From JAOZTV01 sp965371805 (GTDB lineage: Bacteria > Acidobacteriota > Aminicenantia > UBA2199), in the NCBI GenBank assembly GCA_965371805.1, contig CBDUZW010000027.1:1-54586 (forward strand): a stretch of 54,586 nt of DNA. The letters are read 5' to 3'. Positions 7,888 to 17,174 of the stretch are shown piece by piece; positions within the stretch are counted from its first letter, which is position 1; each line of letters begins with the position of its first letter. Made by a program: the position numbers and the translations under genes. Below the pieces are notes generated by a model that was not told the origin of the DNA, ran no database searches, and was given only the letters and a program-made list of their open reading frames with translations.

Positions 7888-9085
7888 TAGAACCTATTTA
7901 AAATTAATAAATGCGACACTCAGCTTTCTTGAAAAACAGGTATACTATGAAGACTTTCTTGATAATTTCGCTCTCTCTTTCAAAGGACAATTACCTGTAA
8001 AAGAGATAGGGCTCTTTTATCTGAATAATAATCATAATAAATTCATATATTATCCTGAAAGCAATACCGTTGATCCTGTAAAAATTGACTCAAATTTAAT
8101 AAAACATCTAAAAAGCACAAAGAAATCATTATTCTTAAAAGATGATGATATGGGGATATCAAATATTCTGAAAAAAGATAACACTTCATTATTCAACTCT
8201 TTTAATATTGACATAATAATACCTCTGGTATTAAAGGATCTGGTTTCCGGATTTGTTATTATTGAGGTGAACAGAAATACTTATAAACAGATAAAATTTC
8301 TGGATGAATATTTTAAGTTTATCTCAAGTACCATTATTCCCAACATTATTTTAGAGAGGGATAATGAAAGTAAACGGAAAAACTTCTTAAAACAGTTCAG
8401 GCATGACAGGCTGGCTATCACAGGAGAGCTTGCAGCAACGGCATCACATGAAATAAAGAATATTCACGGAACTGTTCTTGCTACCCTGGCATATTTTAAT
8501 GAGACGGATAATGTCTCAATATCAGATTTGAGAAAGAGTATAAAAAATATAAATATCTCTTTAGAACAGGCAGAGCATATCGTAAAATCCATGCTCTCGG
8601 TTTCTCAATTCAAAAACATAAACATTGAGGCCCTGGATATATCAACATTTATTGAAGAGATCACTCATCTTCTGAGTTTCCGGGTATCTGAGAATATTAC
8701 AGTCAAGAGGGAATTAGAAAAAGACCTGATAATAAATTCCTCATATCAATTATTATCCCAGGCGATTATAAATATTTTTACAAATAGTATTGACGCGATA
8801 GGATCAAATATCGGAGAAATTTTGATAAAGACACAACTTATCTCTAAAGATAATTCAAATCAGAAAATTCTTCAAATTTCTATAAAAGATACGGGCCCGG
8901 GTTTTGACAAGATAATATCAGACAACCTCTATGCAAAATTTAAAACAACAAAGAAGCATGGGACAGGTTTAGGGCTATATAATACATTAAATATAATAAA
9001 GAAGCTTGGAGGAGAACTGGAAATAATCAGTACAGATACCGGTTCAGAGGTAATTATAAAACTCCAGAAAAACACAAAGCATTGA
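7877..9085 (+). CDS. Soluble histidine kinase, partner of the upstream regulator
   Basis: 402 aa, no membrane segment or signal peptide, so cytoplasmic (NtrB-like). An N-terminal GAF-like sensor region (about 1-160) precedes a dimerisation helix with H191 in ATASHEIKN. The ATPase domain shows the N box (IFTNSIDAIG), G1 (KDTGPGFDK) and G2 (GTGLGLYNT). The ATG overlaps the end of the regulator gene by 11 nt, which implies translational coupling and a cognate pair. The ligand of the GAF-like region cannot be told from sequence. Confidence 0.88.
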   Translation: MIINRTYLKLINATLSFLEKQVYYEDFLDNFALSFKGQLPVKEIGLFYLNNNHNKFIYYPESNTVDPVKIDSNLIKHLKSTKKSLFLKDDDMGISNILKKDNTSLFNSFNIDIIIPLVLKDLVSGFVIIEVNRNTYKQIKFLDEYFKFISSTIIPNIILERDNESKRKNFLKQFRHDRLAITGELAATASHEIKNIHGTVLATLAYFNETDNVSISDLRKSIKNINISLEQAEHIVKSMLSVSQFKNINIEALDISTFIEEITHLLSFRVSENITVKRELEKDLIINSSYQLLSQAIINIFTNSIDAIGSNIGEILIKTQLISKDNSNQKILQISIKDTGPGFDKIISDNLYAKFKTTKKHGTGLGLYNTLNIIKKLGGELEIISTDTGSEVIIKLQKNTKH

Positions 9086-9113
9086 TCCTTATGGCAGTAT
9101 ATTAATTAAAAAG

Positions 9114-9138
9114 AATAGTAATATCAGTTTTTACTATT
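9114..9138. terminator. AT-rich hairpin between convergent kinase genes
   Basis: AATAGTAA (9114-9121), 9-nt loop, TTACTATT (9131-9138). It sits between the convergent kinase genes and overlaps the stop of the minus-strand one. There is no long U-tract and the stem is weak, so a bidirectional terminator is only a guess. Confidence 0.25.
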
Positions 9139-12100
9139 TAGTAATTTCGCTAATATTTTTCCCAATTCAAAATCTCTGAATGGTTTATTGATAAAACCTG
9201 CAAGACCGCGTTTTCTTAACTCTATAAGACTCTCATTCTTTGTAAAACCCGATGAAATTATAACTTTACAGTCTTTATCTATATCTTTCATCTTAAGAAA
9301 TGCCTCACTGCCATTCATTTCCGGCATGATCATATCCATTATTACCAGATCAATTACTTTGGACTTGTCTTTGAATATCTCTACTGCTTCTCTTCCATTT
9401 TCAGCTAATAACACCTCATATCCCATCTCTTCCAGCATATAACTTCCTGTAATTCTAATGATCTCTTCATCATCTACAAGGAGTATCTGTCCAGAACCTT
9501 TTGAAACCTCTGCATCCACCAGTCTGGGGCCGGCACTTTCTTCCGAACATGGCAGCAGAATATGAAAAGCTGTACCTTCTCCTACTTCACTGTAAACATC
9601 AATGACACCCTGGTGATGCTGTACAGTCTTATAGACTGTGGCTAAACCGAGTCCTGTCCCCTTTCCCTGCTCCTTGGTAGTAAAAAAAGGCTCAAATATT
9701 TTCCGCAGGTTTTCCAGAGGGATCCCGGATCCGGTATCCCTTAGCTCAATTTTAATGTATTCTCCAGGAAAAATTACGAATGGACTGGCATCACAATAGG
9801 TTTTGTCCAGTTGAATATTTTTTGTTTCAATTTGAAGCTTACCTCCGTTGGGCATTGCATGACTGGCATTAATGGCTATATTCATAAAAACATTTTGAAG
9901 TTCAGAATTATCACCAACTATAATAAAATTTTCAGCATCTTTCTTTACAGTGAGTTTTATTTTCTTATCAATAGTACTCTTAAGAATAGATATTGTATCA
10001 TCAATTATATCATGGACATCCTGGGCTGTAGATGGAATCTTATCTTTTCGCCCAAAAGCAAGAAGTCTGGATGTAAGGTCAGCTGCACGTTCAACAGCCT
10101 GCAAAATGAGATCAACAAACACAAGACTTTCATTATTCAGACCTTTTTTTGGTAATTTAAGCAGCTGTGCGGCACCCATTATCCCAGCAAGCATATTATT
10201 GAAATCATGAGCTACACCTCCAGCAAGTTGTCCGATAGCATCCATTTTACTCCGATGATTTAACTGCTCTTCCATTTCATATTCTTTACTTACATCATCT
10301 ATACGTATTACTGCACCATCAACTCCATTAGATACAAGTGGATAAATTGTAACATTCTCATATATAGTTCTATTTTCTTTCTGGTATGGTTTTTTTATCT
10401 CTTTTTTTATTTCCCTTGTGCGAATACTTTCAGTTATTTTTCCCATTTCTGAGCCCATCCTGGGAAATACATCTGAAAGGATTTTACCCTCGGCATCACA
10501 GGCAGCCACTCCTGTTGTCTGTTCTGCAGTTTTATTCCACAGTGTAACTCTTCCATTAATGTTCATGCCAACAAGAACAGAAGGCATAGAATCGATAATA
10601 CTGGACAGGTAATTGCGCAATTGATTCAGTTCTTCTTCAGCAAGCTTGCGGTTGGTGATATCTGTACTTATACCACAGAGAGCATACGTTTTATTGTCTG
10701 TATCATAGAGAGGGAATTTGACTGTGATATAGGTGTGGAGTCCATCTTTGTGCATTATTTGATTTTCAAATTCCTGGAGCTTGTTCGACTTAAGTATTTC
10801 CTTGTCATTAGCTTCAATAGCTTTTGCAGTCTCATTTGGAAATATATCATAGATAGATTTATTAACAATTTCCTCTCTGGAAACATTAAAAATATCCTCA
10901 TAACGCCGGTTAACCATAATATACCGGCCTTTAATATCTTTAAGATACATTACAGATGTTGTATTATCAAATATGGCCTGAAGTCTCTGTTCACTTTGTT
11001 TTAATGCTTCCTGTGCTTTCTTCCGCTCGTAAACTTCAGCTTGAAGTTTCCTGTTCCGTGATTTTTCTGCATTTAGCTTCCAATGAAAGAGAAGATAGAC
11101 CATAAAAATGAGGAAAGAAACTGCAAGGCTCTTAAACCACCATGTCTCATAGAACCATGCCGAACGCGAGAAGGAGTATTCTGCCCCTATATTATTCCAG
11201 ATCCCTGAGTTATTAGACGCAATAACTTTGAAAGTATATTTTTGTGCCGGGATATTTGAATAATATGCAGTCCTTCTTATTCCCGCATCGATCCAGTCTT
11301 TATCATAACCTTCCAGTTTATATTTAAATGTCATTTTATCCGGATTTAGAAAACTTAAGGCAGTATAATGAAATTCAATATTTTTACTTCCAGCCTTCAT
11401 ATTTACTCCGGATATTTTATTAATATTTTGCCCATTAACAGTAATATTTTTAATATAAACCTGGGGAGGTAATGTATTTACATCTTCATTATCGGGATTG
11501 ATTATAGCAATACCCTGCATAGTGGGATAGACCAATTCTCCGTTTTTACATTTTACAACAGGATTACTACTCCCATTAAACTCTGTCGATTTTAATCCAT
11601 CTGAAATACCAAAAACTATTGATTCTATTTTTTTCGACTTCCCTGCCTGATAATCCAGCAGGTCTTTTTTTTTTATATAGAAAAGTCCTCTGTCACAGCT
11701 CATCCAGAGCCTTGCCTGTTTATCTTCAACAACAGACCAGATGAGATCATCATAGAGACCGTCATTTGTATTAAATGTCTTAATTTTTCCATTTTTAAGC
11801 AAATTTAATCCGCCACCTGATGTTGCAATCCATAATGTTCCATCATCACTCTGATACAAATCATTTACATCATTATGTGATAAACCATGCGATGTATTAA
11901 AAATTTTAATCTCTTTATCTTTCACCTGCACTAATCCACGATCTGTCCCAATCCATATAATACCGGGTTTTGAAGTAAACTCATATATACAATTTACTCC
12001 CCATTTTTTATTCCTCATAAAAGAGTGCCACTTTTTTATTTTATCATCCTGAAAAGTATATAAACCCTGATCTACTGTTCCAATTAACAAAGTTCCGGGT

Positions 12101-13425
12101 TTTGTTAAAGGTTCATGGATAGACATTATTTGGATGCCTGATAATATCTTATGGAATACAAGTTTGTCATTAATATAGGAGAAGAGGCCACCATTTGATC
12201 CAACCCATAATTTTCCGGAACTATCCTTAATAATAGAGTAAATTGGATTCTCTTTCCTCGTTTTGGAAGCATGATTCCATTCATCGTTAATTTCAATTAT
12301 ATCAGTTACAATCCCACCGGTCATACGGTGAATATTACCGGTACCTGAACCAACCCACAGTATACTGTTTTTATCTTCATAAACAGACCATATACTGTTT
12401 TCTTTTAGACCATCTTTTTTTGAAAACACTTTTATACGTCCGTTTTTAAAGCGATCAAGACCTCCTGCATAAGATCCTACCCATATACTGCCCTCCTTGT
12501 CTTCAAAAATTGAGCGCACCCTATTGTCACTTAAACCATCAGTTTCGGAATATGCCTCTATCTTATTTTTATTCAACCTTTTTAAAGCATCATCTCCAAA
12601 CCATAAGGATCCACTACGGTCGGGGTACAGAATTGACCGGCCAACTAATTTTTTAACAAAAGTAGAATGAAAATTATCATAGTGATATAAATTGTTTTCT
12701 GCGGTAATCAAGTATATTCCAAGATTCTTATCTAAACATATCTTAAGAAGATTATTTGAAGCCAGCCCTTCATCTTCTGTGAAATGGATAAAGCTATTAT
12801 TCTTAAACTTGAATAAACCACTGCCAGTTGTAGCAAACCAGATAGTGCCGGAGTCATCTCCGATAATTGAAATGACTCCGCGTTTTAAATCTTTCAAGTT
12901 TATTTTTTGGAGATTGTTGTCTTTATATTGAAAGAGTCCATTGCTGCATCCAATCCAGATCTTCCCTGATTGATCTATATAAATAGATCGTATAATCCCA
13001 TTAGATTGATTGCCATGAATTAAATGTTTTATAAATTTGCCATCTGAGTACTGAATAAGAAAATTGTCAGAAGTGATGCCCCACAGACCGCCTGATGGAT
13101 CAGCAGTGATAGTTAATATTGTATTATTTTTAAATTGGGGAGTATTGCTTCTGTTAAATGTCTCAAACTTTACTCCGTCAAACCTGACCAGTCCATGGTA
13201 TGTCCCCAGCCATATATAACCGTCTATTGTCTGAGTGATACTCCATATTGAATTTGAAGGCAGCCCATCCCCCATAGTCCATTTGTCATGAACATACTGA
13301 TGGATCTTTTTATTAATATCTAAAGATGGAAGAGTTTTTTTTTTTGAATTACCCCCATAAATAAAGCTGATAGAACAAAATAGAACTAATAATAATAGAT
13401 ATGTTAAAAATTTCATATTTCTCAT
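9124..13425 (-). CDS. Hybrid two-component kinase with periplasmic propeller (Reg_prop/Y_Y_Y)
   Basis: About 1433 aa. Numbered from the ATG at 13425: signal peptide (1-25); a long series of two-component propeller repeats (about 40-660, recurring W.G and DG motifs such as IWVGS and LWIAT); a Y_Y_Y domain (about 665-755); one membrane helix (about 763-781); two PAS domains (about 810-930 and 938-1060); HisKA with H1073 (GGVAHDFNN); HATPase (about 1170-1290); and a C-terminal receiver with D1364 (VIMDMIMPEMNG). The layout is that of the large one-protein sensors common in Bacteroidetes, which often sense glycans. No DNA-binding domain follows the receiver, so the output must pass to another protein. 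The frame extends upstream to a TTG at 13473, but the signal peptide fits the ATG at 13425 or 13416. No polysaccharide locus adjoins it. Confidence 0.88.
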   Translation of the reverse strand: MRNMKFLTYLLLLVLFCSISFIYGGNSKKKTLPSLDINKKIHQYVHDKWTMGDGLPSNSIWSITQTIDGYIWLGTYHGLVRFDGVKFETFNRSNTPQFKNNTILTITADPSGGLWGITSDNFLIQYSDGKFIKHLIHGNQSNGIIRSIYIDQSGKIWIGCSNGLFQYKDNNLQKINLKDLKRGVISIIGDDSGTIWFATTGSGLFKFKNNSFIHFTEDEGLASNNLLKICLDKNLGIYLITAENNLYHYDNFHSTFVKKLVGRSILYPDRSGSLWFGDDALKRLNKNKIEAYSETDGLSDNRVRSIFEDKEGSIWVGSYAGGLDRFKNGRIKVFSKKDGLKENSIWSVYEDKNSILWVGSGTGNIHRMTGGIVTDIIEINDEWNHASKTRKENPIYSIIKDSSGKLWVGSNGGLFSYINDKLVFHKILSGIQIMSIHEPLTKPGTLLIGTVDQGLYTFQDDKIKKWHSFMRNKKWGVNCIYEFTSKPGIIWIGTDRGLVQVKDKEIKIFNTSHGLSHNDVNDLYQSDDGTLWIATSGGGLNLLKNGKIKTFNTNDGLYDDLIWSVVEDKQARLWMSCDRGLFYIKKKDLLDYQAGKSKKIESIVFGISDGLKSTEFNGSSNPVVKCKNGELVYPTMQGIAIINPDNEDVNTLPPQVYIKNITVNGQNINKISGVNMKAGSKNIEFHYTALSFLNPDKMTFKYKLEGYDKDWIDAGIRRTAYYSNIPAQKYTFKVIASNNSGIWNNIGAEYSFSRSAWFYETWWFKSLAVSFLIFMVYLLFHWKLNAEKSRNRKLQAEVYERKKAQEALKQSEQRLQAIFDNTTSVMYLKDIKGRYIMVNRRYEDIFNVSREEIVNKSIYDIFPNETAKAIEANDKEILKSNKLQEFENQIMHKDGLHTYITVKFPLYDTDNKTYALCGISTDITNRKLAEEELNQLRNYLSSIIDSMPSVLVGMNINGRVTLWNKTAEQTTGVAACDAEGKILSDVFPRMGSEMGKITESIRTREIKKEIKKPYQKENRTIYENVTIYPLVSNGVDGAVIRIDDVSKEYEMEEQLNHRSKMDAIGQLAGGVAHDFNNMLAGIMGAAQLLKLPKKGLNNESLVFVDLILQAVERAADLTSRLLAFGRKDKIPSTAQDVHDIIDDTISILKSTIDKKIKLTVKKDAENFIIVGDNSELQNVFMNIAINASHAMPNGGKLQIETKNIQLDKTYCDASPFVIFPGEYIKIELRDTGSGIPLENLRKIFEPFFTTKEQGKGTGLGLATVYKTVQHHQGVIDVYSEVGEGTAFHILLPCSEESAGPRLVDAEVSKGSGQILLVDDEEIIRITGSYMLEEMGYEVLLAENGREAVEIFKDKSKVIDLVIMDMIMPEMNGSEAFLKMKDIDKDCKVIISSGFTKNESLIELRKRGLAGFINKPFRDFELGKILAKLLNSKN

Positions 13426-13701
13426 TTTTATAATAGGGATATTTTTATACAAATCCCCGAGTATCTTATACAAATATTCTACAATACTATTATATATAAA
13501 TAAATAAAAAAAAACAATTTGTAAAAAATTCTTTCTGAAATAGTCAGTATAACGCTTAAAGATTTACTGAACTAAATTCGATGCATATACTATTAACACA
13601 AAAGACACTGATTCTATTATATAAAATAAGTAAGGCAATGAGGTTTATACGGAAGCCTCCATAAGAAGAAATAATTAATTTTAGCAGAGAAGCAGCCTGC
13701 T

Positions 13702-14379
13702 TTATAGATTTTCTTTATATACCATTTCAACGCCTATATCTTTTAACTCAGCAGCAGTATAGATTGTCTCCAATCTGCCATTTTTAATCAAACCTATTCT
13801 GTCAGCAATCTCAGCTGCCAGAAAAATATCTTCGGTTAGGTAAAGAATTGTCTCTCCATGATTCTTCATCTCTGCAAATACTTTTTTTACTTTTTTTTTT
13901 AAATCATGTGGTTGTCCTTTTAAGATATCATTAAAAATATAATTTCCGGATCTTTTTAAAACAAAGAGGCAAAAGGCAAGCCAGATCTTGTCTGATTTAT
14001 TAAGATCAGAAAATTTTTTATTATGAAAGAAACTCAATCCATGATTTGTCCAGAATTGAGAAAATTCATCATCATTAATTGGAAGAAAATTTCTGATTTT
14101 TTTAATTATTGTATTCGTTTTAAGCTCATCTGTCCACTCTGGATCTCCCTCAAACCAGGGCAGCAAAAAGCATTTATTCTCATTGTTTTTAGTTTCATCA
14201 ACCTCAATACTACCAGAAAAATTTTTTTCATATCCCTTAATAAGATTATAAAGGTAATTAAATATCTTGTTATCTAGAGAGACCAAAACAAAAAGTTCTC
14301 CATCCGGTATTATTATATTCAGATCTCTTATAATAAAAACCAGATCATTTTTTAAATCAATATTATTAAATTTTATCAT
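13702..14379 (-). CDS. ABC-transporter ATPase-like protein with all catalytic motifs lost
   Basis: 225 aa, the usual length of an ABC ATPase. The overall pattern is retained: an opening strand, a C-terminal AEIADRIGLIKNGRL block and an ABC-like helical region. The active-site motifs are replaced. The Walker A position reads SLDNKIFN (34-41, no glycines, lysine replaced by F40). The signature LSGGQ becomes LNKSD. Walker B reads YIFND, without the DE pair. The H-loop reads LYLTEDI, without histidine. It overlaps the permease gene by 4 nt, so it is co-translated with it. The frame is intact, so it is probably made and may be a non-hydrolysing partner or regulator. A very fast-diverging active ATPase is less likely. 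Confidence 0.7.
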   Translation of the reverse strand: MIKFNNIDLKNDLVFIIRDLNIIIPDGELFVLVSLDNKIFNYLYNLIKGYEKNFSGSIEVDETKNNENKCFLLPWFEGDPEWTDELKTNTIIKKIRNFLPINDDEFSQFWTNHGLSFFHNKKFSDLNKSDKIWLAFCLFVLKRSGNYIFNDILKGQPHDLKKKVKKVFAEMKNHGETILYLTEDIFLAAEIADRIGLIKNGRLETIYTAAELKDIGVEMVYKENL

Positions 14380-15758
14380 CGTTTTAGAATTGTTTTAAAC
14401 CTTAGATATGAAATAATAAATAAAATTATAATATATGCAAATAGCAAAATAAGCCCTAAACGAAAGTACTCTGGTAAACTCGGTTTAGACCTGAATATAT
14501 TCTCATCATTTTTTACAAAAGATTCAACTTTTACGAAACCTGTTATTTTTGTCCCCTCTCTCTTTTTCATTTTGGGAAAATTAGAATAAAATTTTTTATC
14601 AATATAAAACCTGACAAATTTCCTTTTTAATTCCTGAACATACCTATAAAAACTTAAAAAACTATTATATCCATGGCTGCTGATTTCATTACCTGTTGAA
14701 ATATAAAAAGTGGAAGGGAAAAAAGATGATAAAAATTGATATAATCTTACATTTTTTTCAATCTCATTTTCCAGCTTTTTTTCAAAAGCCTGCAATTGAA
14801 TAAATTCATGTTTATAATAATTTTCTACAATACTTCTTGAAAATTGAGAATTATCATCTTCTTGTTTTGACCCTCCTTTTGTTTTCTCAATAACCCTTTT
14901 TTCAAAGTCCATCATAACTTTTAATTCTTCAAATTCCAATTGATATATAGATGTAAGATTTTCAGCCTTTATTGCAATAAATGTATTTATCATACCTGGA
15001 ACAAAAAATACCATAATAAACCAGAAAAATATAATTGTTGTATAGCCTACTATATACGATTTTATCATACTTAATAATACGCCAATAATGAAAAAAAAAC
15101 TGCTTGTAATAATTAAGACAAATAGATAAATAAAGAGATATTTATACTCATATTCTGATATTTCAATTGAGTTAATTTTAAATAATAAGACTGACAAACC
15201 AAAAACAGATAAAAATGAAATAAGCAAAATTGTTAATCGAGAAAAAAATTTAAATAAAAATAATTTTTTAAAATTAACAAATTCCAATAAGTACTCCCAT
15301 TTTTTTCTATTAAAAAAAGTTAAATATCCATAAATGAGTGATATAAGAGATCCGAAGAGTAAATTAATACCTGCAAAGTCTTTAAAACCGCCAGCTTTCT
15401 CCTCAAATATTTTTTTCCCTTTATTTGTATTGTAGATGTCTAAGACTTCCCCTGAATCAATATTTGCTATTATATCAGAATAAGAATTTGAATTATTAAA
15501 AAATGAATAAAGGGGTCCTGATTCAAAAAATATTCTAAAACCATAAACACCATAAAGTAAATAATTTATATACTGGTCAACTTTAATCCTTTCAATTTCT
15601 TTAAAATTTTGTTTATCTTTAAGTTTTATTTTATATTTATCAATTCCACCTTGAGTAACATAAAAACATAATACTGCAAATATAAGATATATGAATAGAT
15701 ATCTTTTTGTGAAAAATTTTTTTAATTCGTATGAGAAAATAACCCTAAAATTTTTCAT
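14376..15758 (-). CDS. ABC-2-type permease with large extracytoplasmic region
   Basis: 460 aa. One hydrophobic segment near the N-terminus (about 20-37), then a ~130-residue soluble stretch. A cluster of five or so helices follows (about 140-255), then a second charged soluble stretch of ~170 residues, and a final helix (about 432-452). This resembles ABC-2 permeases with large external loops (DUF3526-like). The substrate is unknown. Its natural partner, the overlapping downstream ABC ATPase-like gene, lacks the catalytic motifs. The secreted protein gene lies 22 nt upstream, so the three genes probably form one operon. Confidence 0.65.
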   Translation of the reverse strand: MKNFRVIFSYELKKFFTKRYLFIYLIFAVLCFYVTQGGIDKYKIKLKDKQNFKEIERIKVDQYINYLLYGVYGFRIFFESGPLYSFFNNSNSYSDIIANIDSGEVLDIYNTNKGKKIFEEKAGGFKDFAGINLLFGSLISLIYGYLTFFNRKKWEYLLEFVNFKKLFLFKFFSRLTILLISFLSVFGLSVLLFKINSIEISEYEYKYLFIYLFVLIITSSFFFIIGVLLSMIKSYIVGYTTIIFFWFIMVFFVPGMINTFIAIKAENLTSIYQLEFEELKVMMDFEKRVIEKTKGGSKQEDDNSQFSRSIVENYYKHEFIQLQAFEKKLENEIEKNVRLYQFLSSFFPSTFYISTGNEISSHGYNSFLSFYRYVQELKRKFVRFYIDKKFYSNFPKMKKREGTKITGFVKVESFVKNDENIFRSKPSLPEYFRLGLILLFAYIIILFIISYLRFKTILKR

Positions 15759-15780
15759 ACTCCAATTTTAATACTTTTTC

Positions 15781-16470
15781 TTAGTATTTACCAGAAATTT
15801 TATAAAAAACCTCTGATGCATACTGTCCAAAGAGTTGCGAATCTGAGAATTTTTGGTTAAGTCTCCAGAATAAATGGTTATTTGGATAGATTCCTGTTTT
15901 TATATATGTCTGGATTGTCTTTATTTTTTTTATAAGATCCTGTACATCAAGAAGACTTTTATCAAAGAGACCACAGATATTCCCCATGCTGAGATATTCG
16001 GATACTTCATTGAAAACATTCGTATTTAAATTGTTTTTCATCTCAAATTCTTTATAATTAAAACAAATCAATTCAGTAATAAAATCCCTTTTATATGGTG
16101 TGATATCTGTCTTTTCCTTAAGTTTTCTATATTCAAGCTCTGATCTCTCCATATTTCTTATTGCACTTTCCAGTATTTCATTTAATTTTTCAAAATCCTT
16201 TCCATACATATCCATTATTTCAACTTCACTTAGAAATTTCTGTGTATCTGAATGTGATTTTAGAAAATAAGTTGCTCCGGTGATTATATAGTATTCAATT
16301 CCACCCGCTCTTTTTTCCGCACTTATATTTGAATTACTAGATGGATTTGTACCTTCTTCAAATCCCTCACTTCCACCTTGATTACCTTTAATAATTGAGT
16401 AAGCATTCAAAGTAAATAATGATAGAATTATAATTACTGTAAATAATTTTAATGTAATATTTTGTTTCAT
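15781..16470 (-). CDS. Secreted protein of unknown function, first gene of ABC operon
   Basis: 229 aa with a signal peptide (KLFTVIIILSLFTLNAYS, about 8-25), then a Ser/Asn-rich linker and a mostly helical charged body. No cysteine follows the signal in lipobox position, so it is probably periplasmic or surface-exposed rather than a lipoprotein. The start is supported by AAAGGAGCTACTA before the ATG. It precedes the permease and degenerate ATPase genes. I do not recognise the family. Confidence 0.6.
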   Translation of the reverse strand: MKQNITLKLFTVIIILSLFTLNAYSIIKGNQGGSEGFEEGTNPSSNSNISAEKRAGGIEYYIITGATYFLKSHSDTQKFLSEVEIMDMYGKDFEKLNEILESAIRNMERSELEYRKLKEKTDITPYKRDFITELICFNYKEFEMKNNLNTNVFNEVSEYLSMGNICGLFDKSLLDVQDLIKKIKTIQTYIKTGIYPNNHLFWRLNQKFSDSQLFGQYASEVFYKISGKY

Positions 16471-16776
16471 TAGTAGCTCCTTTTTTTAATTTAAATTTTG
16501 ATTTTTTAAATAATTTTAAAATTGTCTATGATTTTTTAGGGTTATTTTAAAAAATTTTTAATACTTAAAACCTCGGATTCACCTCTCCCGTTACTCATAA
16601 TTCCATTATTTCCCTCCTTAAAAGGAATCTTTGAGTCAGCTATGCATCCATTCAATTTCCACAACTATGTTTGTTGAATCTCATAATAAAACTGGGATGC
16701 AATCAAATTATTTATTTTATTTATTCCCTCAGAAAAGGGAGATGTAAGCTTTGTTTTTATATAGGAGTTCAACATT

Positions 16777-16897
16777 TATCATCAGGTAGGCTGCCGCCAG
16801 TATGTAAACTAAGATAACAGAACAATTTATTCCAGTAGTTTTTCATCAGAACATCCACACAAACCACAATATATCATGTTTGCATTTTTAATGCCAA
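16777..16897 (+). repeat. ~120-bp dispersed repeat, copy 2
   Basis: Same orientation and block order as 6087-6210 (AGGCTGCCGCC, GTAGTTTTTCAT, AAACCACAATA, TTGCATTTTT.ATGCC), but diverged between the blocks. Distance from ATGCC to the centre of the next palindrome is 112 bp in both copies. The conserved unit may therefore be longer than the obvious repeat and include the palindromes. Confidence 0.7.
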
Positions 16898-16993
16898 ATA
16901 TATCAGTCAACACTATATTTCTAGATATATACGCCATTTAAATTTTTTTTTTATATTTACTTCTATCAATTTCTCAAAGCACAAACTATTTTA

Positions 16994-17086
16994 TGTTCAA
17001 ATATTGAACGAAAAAACCATGATATCATCCTAGCGTCCAATATATACAGAATTTTAAAATTTTCCATTCTGTTCAAAAATTGAACA
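16994..17086 (+). promoter_or_regulatory. Two palindromes TGTTCA-N5-TGAAC upstream of the SDR gene
   Basis: TGTTCAAATATTGAACG (16994-17010) and TGTTCAAAAATTGAACA (17070-17086), centres 76 bp apart. They are the same motif as at 6307-6480. The last centre lies 97 bp before the SDR start, compared with 91 bp before the regulator start at 6562. Neither is followed by a T-run, which favours operators over terminators for the family as a whole. Confidence 0.6.
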
Positions 17087-17174
17087 CAAAACCAACTTGT
17101 TAATAATTCATTTTTATGATTGCTATAAAACCAATCTATTTCAATATAAGGATAATTGATATTTATTTCTTTTT

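Larger units (their letters stand above)
16471..17174. other. 704-bp divergent intergenic region
   Basis: It separates the divergent ABC operon and the SDR gene. The first ~300 bp are very AT-rich with small imperfect hairpins (for example CCCTCAGAAAAGGG near 16724). The second half holds copy 2 of the dispersed repeat and two palindromes. I see no supportable ORF and no RNA gene. Confidence 0.6.
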
